Below, piece after piece: positions 59,820 through 64,000 of a stretch of 64,000 nt of DNA. Source of the DNA: CAZYMI01 sp964648505 (GTDB lineage: Bacteria; Pseudomonadota; Alphaproteobacteria; Micavibrionales; Micavibrionaceae); NCBI GenBank assembly GCA_964648505.1, contig CAZYMI010000006.1:1-64000 (forward strand), written 5' to 3'. Under the pieces are notes generated by a model. It was not told where the DNA came from. It saw only the letters and a list, made by a program, of their open reading frames with translations, and did not search any database. A program made the position numbers and the translations under genes. Position 1 is the first letter of the stretch; the number at the start of each line of letters is the position of its first letter.

Positions 59820-61469
59820 ATGGTTGCTAAAAATGTAGTGCACGGGCGCGAAGCACGTGAAAAAGTACTTAAAGGTATCAACATTCTTGCTGATGCCGTA
59901 AAAGTTACGTTGGGGCCAAAAGGTCGCAATGTGGTTATTCAAAAATCATTTGGTGCGCCACGCATCACCAAAGATGGCGTGACTGTCGCTAAGGAAATTG
60001 AACTCAAAGATGTTGATTTCAATCTAGGCGCACAGATGATCCGCGAAGTCGCATCCAAACAAAACGACCAATCGGGTGACGGCACGACAACCGCAACCGT
60101 GCTTGCTCAAGCAATCGCAAATGAAGGCTTTAAAGCTGTTGCTGCTGGTATGAACCCAATGGACCTCAAGCGCGGAATTGATATGGCTGTGCTTGCTGTT
60201 GTCGAGGATATTAAAAAACGTTCCAAAAAAGTATCCACCAATGCTGAAATCGCACAGGTGGGTACAATTTCAGCCAATGGTGACAGCAATGTCGGCGATA
60301 TGATCGCAAAAGCCATGGAAAAAGTCGGTAAAGAAGGTGTGATTACGGTTGAAGAAGCAAAATCACTTGATACCGAACTGGAAGTTGTTGAAGGTATGCA
60401 ATTTGATCGTGGGTACCTCTCCCCCTATTTTATCACCAATGCTGATAAAATGGTGTGCGAGTTGGAAAATCCATACATTTTGCTGAATGAGAAAAAGCTT
60501 TCTAATATCCAATCCATTCTGCCTGTACTTGAAGCGGTGCTTCAATCTGGTCGTCCACTTTTGATTGTGGCTGAAGATGTTGAAGGTGAAGCGCTTGCAA
60601 CATTGGTCGTCAACAAGCTGCGCGGCGGCCTGAAAATTGCTGCTGTAAAAGCGCCCGGCTTTGGCGATCGTCGTAAGGCGATGCTTGAAGACATGGCTAT
60701 TTTAACAGGCGGTCAGGTTATCTCTGAAGATCTGGGCATCAAACTTGAAAATGTTACAATCGACATGCTGGGTTCAGCCAAGAAAATTCAGATCACCAAG
60801 GATAATTCAACAATTATTGATGGTGCTGGCAAAAAAGCTGAAATCGAAGCACGTTGCGGCCAGATCAAAGCGCAGATTGAAGAAACAACATCTGACTATG
60901 ATCGTGAAAAACTGCAAGAACGTTTGGCAAAACTTGCTGGCGGTGTAGCAGTGATCCGTGTTGGCGGCGCAACAGAAGTTGAAGTAAAAGAAAAGAAAGA
61001 TCGTGTTGAAGATGCGATGCATGCAACCCGCGCCGCTGTTGAAGAAGGCATTATCGCAGGCGGTGGCTCGGCTTTATTGTTTGCAACCAAATCACTTGAC
61101 ACTGTTAAAGGTGCCAACAATGACCAGCAAGTTGGTGTCGACATCGTTCGTCGTGCTATCCAAGCTCCTGTTCGCCAGATTGTGGAGAACGCAGGCAAGG
61201 AAGGATCGATTGTTGTCGGTAAACTTCTTGAGCAAAAAGATACAAATTTTGGTTTTGATGCTCAAAACGACAGCTATGGCGATATGGTTAAAGCAGGTAT
61301 TATTGATCCTGTGAAAATCGTTCGTACTGCCCTTCAGGATGCGGCGTCTGTTGCAGGTCTTCTGATCACAACAGAAGCCATCATCACAGATGCGCCAAAA
61401 TCCGAAAAATCGGGTGGCGGTATGCCAGGCGGCGGCATGGGTGGCGGCATGGGTGATATGGATTTCTAA
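59820..61469 (+). CDS. groEL: Chaperonin GroEL
   Basis: The 549-residue chaperonin subunit. It has TLGPKGRNVVIQKSFGAP, GDGTTTATVLAQAI with the ATP-binding residues, GGLKIAAVKAPGFGDRR and the C-terminal GGM repeats (GGGMPGGGMGGGMGDMDF). An AAAAGGA site precedes the ATG. A strong terminator follows. The last 75 codons, with the terminator and tail, are repeated downstream at 62568-62929. Confidence 0.98.
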   Translation: MVAKNVVHGREAREKVLKGINILADAVKVTLGPKGRNVVIQKSFGAPRITKDGVTVAKEIELKDVDFNLGAQMIREVASKQNDQSGDGTTTATVLAQAIANEGFKAVAAGMNPMDLKRGIDMAVLAVVEDIKKRSKKVSTNAEIAQVGTISANGDSNVGDMIAKAMEKVGKEGVITVEEAKSLDTELEVVEGMQFDRGYLSPYFITNADKMVCELENPYILLNEKKLSNIQSILPVLEAVLQSGRPLLIVAEDVEGEALATLVVNKLRGGLKIAAVKAPGFGDRRKAMLEDMAILTGGQVISEDLGIKLENVTIDMLGSAKKIQITKDNSTIIDGAGKKAEIEARCGQIKAQIEETTSDYDREKLQERLAKLAGGVAVIRVGGATEVEVKEKKDRVEDAMHATRAAVEEGIIAGGGSALLFATKSLDTVKGANNDQQVGVDIVRRAIQAPVRQIVENAGKEGSIVVGKLLEQKDTNFGFDAQNDSYGDMVKAGIIDPVKIVRTALQDAASVAGLLITTEAIITDAPKSEKSGGGMPGGGMGGGMGDMDF

Positions 61470-61604
61470 AATCCTATCCCAAGCTTTTATTCCGAAAGTT
61501 ACAAAAACCCCGAGAAATCGGGGTTTTTTATTATATTGAGTAATAAAATTATAAATTACGTTAAATATATTTGAATTAAAAATACCATTTGATGCATAAA
61601 AAAT
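61233..61604 (+). repeat. Direct repeat, copy 1: groEL 3' end, terminator and tail
   Basis: About 372 bp that recur at 62558-62929 (offset 1,325 bp). The only difference seen is at 61242 (A here, C in the copy). From 61243 on, the two look identical by eye. The repeat covers groEL codons 475-549, the terminator and about 75 bp of AT-rich DNA. Confidence 0.95.
61504..61529 (+). terminator. Rho-independent terminator of groESL
   Basis: AAAAACCCCGA-GAAA-TCGGGGTTTTTT forms a strong stem with a GAAA tetraloop and a T-run, 35 bp after the groEL stop. Confidence 0.94.
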
Positions 61605-61615
61605 AGCATTTTATA

Positions 61616-61645
61616 TTGACACTTTGACAAATGAACGGCTAATAG
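61616..61645 (+). promoter_or_regulatory. Candidate promoter of GNAT gene A
   Basis: TTGACA (61616-61621) is followed after 18 bp by TAATAG (61640-61645). It starts 11 bp after the repeated segment ends. The second module has a TTGACA at the corresponding place, which supports the site. Confidence 0.5.
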
Positions 61646-61683
61646 AAGAGAGAATAAAATTAACTTACAAAGACTCATTTTCA

Positions 61684-62403
61684 ATGAATTTCAGCACATC
61701 ATCACAACAAGCTGGCGACCTTGTAGATCCGCGCTCGATTACTGGAGGCGTTCCAAGGGCTTATGAGGCTTACACCACTATACCTGCTGATGTTACAAAA
61801 GTGCGCCAAGCATTTGACCGGCACAAAACTATACAAGTTGCACTAAGAAAAAAAGATATCTTTAACCAGGCTGCAAGAGATGGTCGATTTATTATATTAG
61901 AAAATGCTTGGGCCAATATATCTGCGGGCGTGGCTCTGTATAATCATCAAACTGAATCTGGCGTAAATATAACTGAAATAGGGTCGGCCTTTATTGTCGA
62001 AAGCGATAAGGGGCAGGATCTATTTCGTAAGTCTATAGCTTTTGCTCTTTTAAAAGCCGCAAACGATCATCCCAACAACTTACTCGTGTCTGCTGTTTTC
62101 AGTGATAACGAAGCCTCTAAAAAACGCATGCGCGAACTCGGTTGGACACCAATAGAAGAAGACGCTGAAATTGATAGAGCCTGCAAAAGATCTTATCAAA
62201 CTAAATCTACAAGAACGAGCTTGGATTGGTTTGTGTTCCGTCCTGAGTCCGTCCGTGAATACGCGCCACAATTGATTAACATCATTCGATCAGGAAGTTT
62301 TGTTGTGCCATCTGACGACTTGAATGATATTCTGAGCGCATACCTTATGCCACAAACGCACAGAAGACATAGAAGACTCGTTCCACAAAACGTTGCTGCT
62401 TAA
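61684..62403 (+). CDS. GNAT-fold acyltransferase-like protein, module A
   Basis: A protein of about 239 residues. It aligns along its length with the second protein (63007-63753): EIGSAFIVESDKGQDLFRKS with ELGSVMIDKSATRQGLSSQ, then SAVFSDNEASKKRMRELGW with ADFVEGNLNAQDMFRKLNW. The pattern is that of GNAT enzymes, but the acyl-CoA loop is weak here, with Asp at the usual Gly. The ATG at 61684 is preferred, because the upstream TTG at 61624 would lie inside the promoter. Substrate unknown. The C-terminal end is basic (HRRHRRLV). Confidence 0.72.
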   Translation: MNFSTSSQQAGDLVDPRSITGGVPRAYEAYTTIPADVTKVRQAFDRHKTIQVALRKKDIFNQAARDGRFIILENAWANISAGVALYNHQTESGVNITEIGSAFIVESDKGQDLFRKSIAFALLKAANDHPNNLLVSAVFSDNEASKKRMRELGWTPIEEDAEIDRACKRSYQTKSTRTSLDWFVFRPESVREYAPQLINIIRSGSFVVPSDDLNDILSAYLMPQTHRRHRRLVPQNVAA

Positions 62404-62567
62404 CCTGAAACGTTCGCAGCTGATTTCCACAAAACTTCAAATTGCCTTTTATACGCATGATGAAGTAATTGATCTTTAATCACATAAATAACAAGATCTT
62501 TCTTATCAAACAAAACGAAGGCCAATTTTTCGTGGTAGACCACAAAAGAGACGGAATCAAAAAGATC
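62400..62567 (-). pseudogene. Truncated TrmB-like regulator C-terminus, module A
   Basis: On the minus strand this reads about 55 codons to a stop, with no start, because the repeated groEL tail begins at its 5' side. The reading (FVVYHEKLAFVLFDKKDLVI, then FEVLWKSA) aligns with the end of the gene at 63758-64000 (YVFADKIAFLNFSDDDVLVL and FDISW). The strand pattern followed by F-[DE]-x-x-W resembles the C-terminal domain of TrmB-type transcription regulators. It overlaps the GNAT A stop codon by 3 bases. Confidence 0.65.
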
Positions 62568-62794
62568 CAAATTTTGGTTTTGATGCTCAAAACGACAGCT
62601 ATGGCGATATGGTTAAAGCAGGTATTATTGATCCTGTGAAAATCGTTCGTACTGCCCTTCAGGATGCGGCGTCTGTTGCAGGTCTTCTGATCACAACAGA
62701 AGCCATCATCACAGATGCGCCAAAATCCGAAAAATCGGGTGGCGGTATGCCAGGCGGCGGCATGGGTGGCGGCATGGGTGATATGGATTTCTAA
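62568..62794 (+). pseudogene. groEL 3' fragment (codons 475-549)
   Basis: This segment repeats the last 75 codons of groEL to the stop, including the GGM tail, without the rest of the gene and without a start codon or ribosome binding site in place. It looks unchanged from the parent copy, so it is either recent or kept alike by gene conversion. It is not expected to be made as protein. Confidence 0.93.
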
Positions 62795-62828
62795 AATCCT
62801 ATCCCAAGCTTTTATTCCGAAAGTTACA

Positions 62829-62854
62829 AAAACCCCGAGAAATCGGGGTTTTTT
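62829..62854 (+). terminator. Second copy of the groESL terminator
   Basis: The same stem, GAAA loop and T-run as at 61504-61529. It would shield GNAT gene B from transcription coming from module A. Confidence 0.9.
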
Positions 62855-62939
62855 ATTATATTGAGTAATAAAATTATAAATTACGTTAAATATATTTGAA
62901 TTAAAAATACCATTTGATGCATAAAAAATGTATTTTTCG

Positions 62940-62968
62940 TTGACAGTTATGACTTTTAGCCTTAAGAA
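62940..62968 (+). promoter_or_regulatory. Candidate promoter of GNAT gene B
   Basis: TTGACA (62940-62945), 17 bp, then TAAGAA (62963-62968). The position matches the candidate promoter of module A, while the surrounding bases differ. Confidence 0.5.
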
Positions 62969-63006
62969 TGCCTCTGAAATAAAAGGATAACTCTTTTTAA
63001 AAAATC

Positions 63007-63753
63007 ATGGCCGACATCGAACTAGATCTAAATAGCGCCTTTAAAGATAGCGTGAGTGAAACCCCAAGGTTTCGCGCGCGTATGTCAACACACGCCGACC
63101 TAGAAGCCGTGATCGCTTTTTTCAAAAGCCATACTGACCCTAATGTTCATATCCGAACACTTGAAGCAATCGAAGAAGCTTGCAAAAAAGGTCGCGTTAT
63201 CATCCTGAAGGACAGTAACGATAAGATGATCGGGATGTCTGCTCGATACGCACACAATATGAATGGCTTTTCATTCCAAGAATTGGGCTCTGTTATGATT
63301 GATAAATCAGCAACGCGCCAAGGTCTTTCAAGCCAAATGGTTGCGTTGCAAGTTGCCGCAGCCTACTTCCTTGATAAAGAAAAGCCAAATATTTTGGTTG
63401 CTGACTTTGTTGAAGGCAATTTAAACGCTCAAGATATGTTCAGAAAGCTAAACTGGAAATTATTTGATGATGCAGGTGCTATCCGCGAGCAGTGCTACAC
63501 GACACATACGGAAGCATTTGAAGGTAAAACAAATTGGTGCATGTTCTCGGAAAGCGATCTTTTTGGAATGGCCCGTAAAATGATTCAGATTTTTACATCT
63601 CGAAACAACTTAACACCTGTTGAGCCTTTATTTACAGCCTATAATCGATTAGTTGAGATTGCACTATCATCAGATGAGCGGCCTGACCCTGCACACTTTG
63701 CGGCCATCAAAGCGGCTCAACGAAAATTAGGTATAGATAGAGCCGTCGCTTAA
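63007..63753 (+). CDS. GNAT-fold acyltransferase-like protein, module B
   Basis: A 248-residue protein, diverged paralogue of module A. The GNAT core is clearer here: RVIILKDSNDKMIGMSARYA (strands 2-4), ELGSVMIDKSATRQGLSSQMVALQ with a T-x-x-G-L-S acyl-CoA loop, ILVADFVEGNLNAQDMFRKLNW (strand 5 and helix). A C-terminal helical extension (about 180-248) is shared in outline with A. The substrate is unknown; small molecules, proteins and acyl-homoserine-lactone-like signals are all open. An AAAGGA site lies rather far (19 bases) before the ATG. It faces a convergent gene. Confidence 0.78.
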   Translation: MADIELDLNSAFKDSVSETPRFRARMSTHADLEAVIAFFKSHTDPNVHIRTLEAIEEACKKGRVIILKDSNDKMIGMSARYAHNMNGFSFQELGSVMIDKSATRQGLSSQMVALQVAAAYFLDKEKPNILVADFVEGNLNAQDMFRKLNWKLFDDAGAIREQCYTTHTEAFEGKTNWCMFSESDLFGMARKMIQIFTSRNNLTPVEPLFTAYNRLVEIALSSDERPDPAHFAAIKAAQRKLGIDRAVA

Positions 63754-63757
63754 TTTT

Positions 63758-64000
63758 CTATTTAATAAAAGCGACATTGTTCCACGAGATATCGAACATA
63801 ATTCTAAAGCTGTCCGCGATATCCTTTTGAGAAATCATAAGAACAAGAACGTCATCATCGCTAAAATTCAAAAAAGCTATCTTATCTGCAAAAACATAAA
63901 TTGTTCTGTCTTTAAAAAGCTTTGATGGAAACCATTTATACTCAGCAAATCCACCTGCAATAAAATCTTTTTCGTTTTCCTGAACAATAATTCTAAAATT
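63758..64000 (-). CDS. TrmB-like regulator C-terminal part (gene runs off the window)
   Basis: An open frame on the minus strand from the window edge to a TAG stop at 63758-63760. The visible 80 residues (GGFAEYKWFPSKLFKDRTIY, YVFADKIAFLNFSDDDVLVL, MISQKDIADSFRIMFDISW) have the strand-rich pattern and terminal FDxxW of the sugar-sensing or PLD-like domain in TrmB-type regulators. The DNA-binding part would lie beyond the window. It ends 4 bp from the GNAT gene B stop. The family call is from pattern memory and is tentative. Confidence 0.6.
   Translation of the reverse strand, partial: NFRIIVQENEKDFIAGGFAEYKWFPSKLFKDRTIYVFADKIAFLNFSDDDVLVLMISQKDIADSFRIMFDISWNNVAFIK

Larger units (their letters stand above)
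62558..62929 (+). repeat. Direct repeat, copy 2: groEL 3' end, terminator and tail
   Basis: Second copy of the segment at 61233-61604. It begins with the 9-base word CAAAAAGAT shared by groEL and by the regulator gene, which suggests a microhomology junction. The identity ends 10 bp before a TTGACA box. Confidence 0.95.

Noticed and set aside
62609..62794. A start codon within the groEL fragment giving a 61-aa protein
   Set aside because: It is an internal Met of groEL without a ribosome binding site; treated as a pseudogene fragment.
61243..62929. Phage or integrase attachment site at the groEL end
   Set aside because: The repeat is about 370 bp, far longer than normal att cores, and there is no integrase gene or tRNA in the visible part.
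1..64000. tRNA, rRNA, CRISPR arrays and insertion sequences
   Set aside because: No T-loop-like GGTTCGAATCC words in non-coding DNA, no regularly spaced short repeats and no transposase-like protein were found on reading.

Overview
The window is AT-rich chromosomal DNA of an alphaproteobacterium. I cannot name the species. The assignment rests on gene content and order: aroA-cmk-rpsA-ihfB, accD-folC, a ChvI/ChvG two-component pair, ftsK-lolA-recR, usg, a membrane-anchored CycM-like cytochrome c, ctaA, and groES preceded by both a CIRCE element and an alphaproteobacterial RpoH-type promoter. A c-di-GMP protein, a type I secretion system with a giant surface protein, and aerobic haem A synthesis suggest a respiring, surface-interacting bacterium rather than a highly reduced endosymbiont.

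Layout. 1-8.5 kb: the 5' part of a ComM/YifB ATPase gene, a dihydroorotase-like gene with a DUF2726 protein, a TRIC-type channel, a GGDEF/EAL protein and a Sel1-AAA (CbxX-like) protein. 8.5-12.5 kb: aroA, cmk, rpsA. 12.5-15.6 kb: an unusual carboxyltransferase-like protein and two small proteins. 15.7-21.9 kb: ihfB, a LapA-domain protein, accD, folC, chvI, chvG, rapZ. 22-30 kb: ahcY facing a minus-strand block rpmI-rplT-(59 aa)-pheS-GNAT-metallopeptidase-pheT. 30.3-36.9 kb: a DUF4864 protein, cytochrome c, prephenate dehydratase, ftsK, lolA, recR. 36.9-48 kb, minus strand: a 1,924-residue secreted repeat protein followed by TolC-, HlyB- and HlyD-like genes. 48-59.3 kb: an aldehyde dehydrogenase, TspO, a GC-richer region of unclear nature, a receiver protein with a helical partner, a glycosyltransferase, ctaA, a ferredoxin reductase, a ferredoxin and usg. 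59.4-64 kb: groES-groEL and an unusual duplicated region behind it.

How genes work together. Several blocks are plain operons: aroA/cmk overlap, the ChvI-ChvG-RapZ signalling set, lolA/recR, the secretion ATPase and adaptor, and the ferredoxin reductase-membrane protein-ferredoxin set. The giant protein has a duplicated N-terminal module followed by two PAAG motifs, which recalls LapA-type adhesins released by a LapG-type protease under c-di-GMP control. No LapG or LapD is visible here, so this is only a hypothesis.

The most unusual locus is downstream of groEL. The last 75 codons of groEL, its terminator and the AT-rich tail (about 370 bp) occur twice and look essentially identical. Each copy is followed by a strongly diverged GNAT-fold acyltransferase gene and by a convergent gene whose product ends like a TrmB-type regulator. 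The first regulator is cut exactly where the second groEL tail begins. This looks like two alleles of a GNAT/regulator module stacked behind a housekeeping gene. A second striking structure is a perfect 1,491-bp in-frame tandem duplication inside the giant secreted protein gene. No tRNA, rRNA, CRISPR array or insertion sequence was seen.
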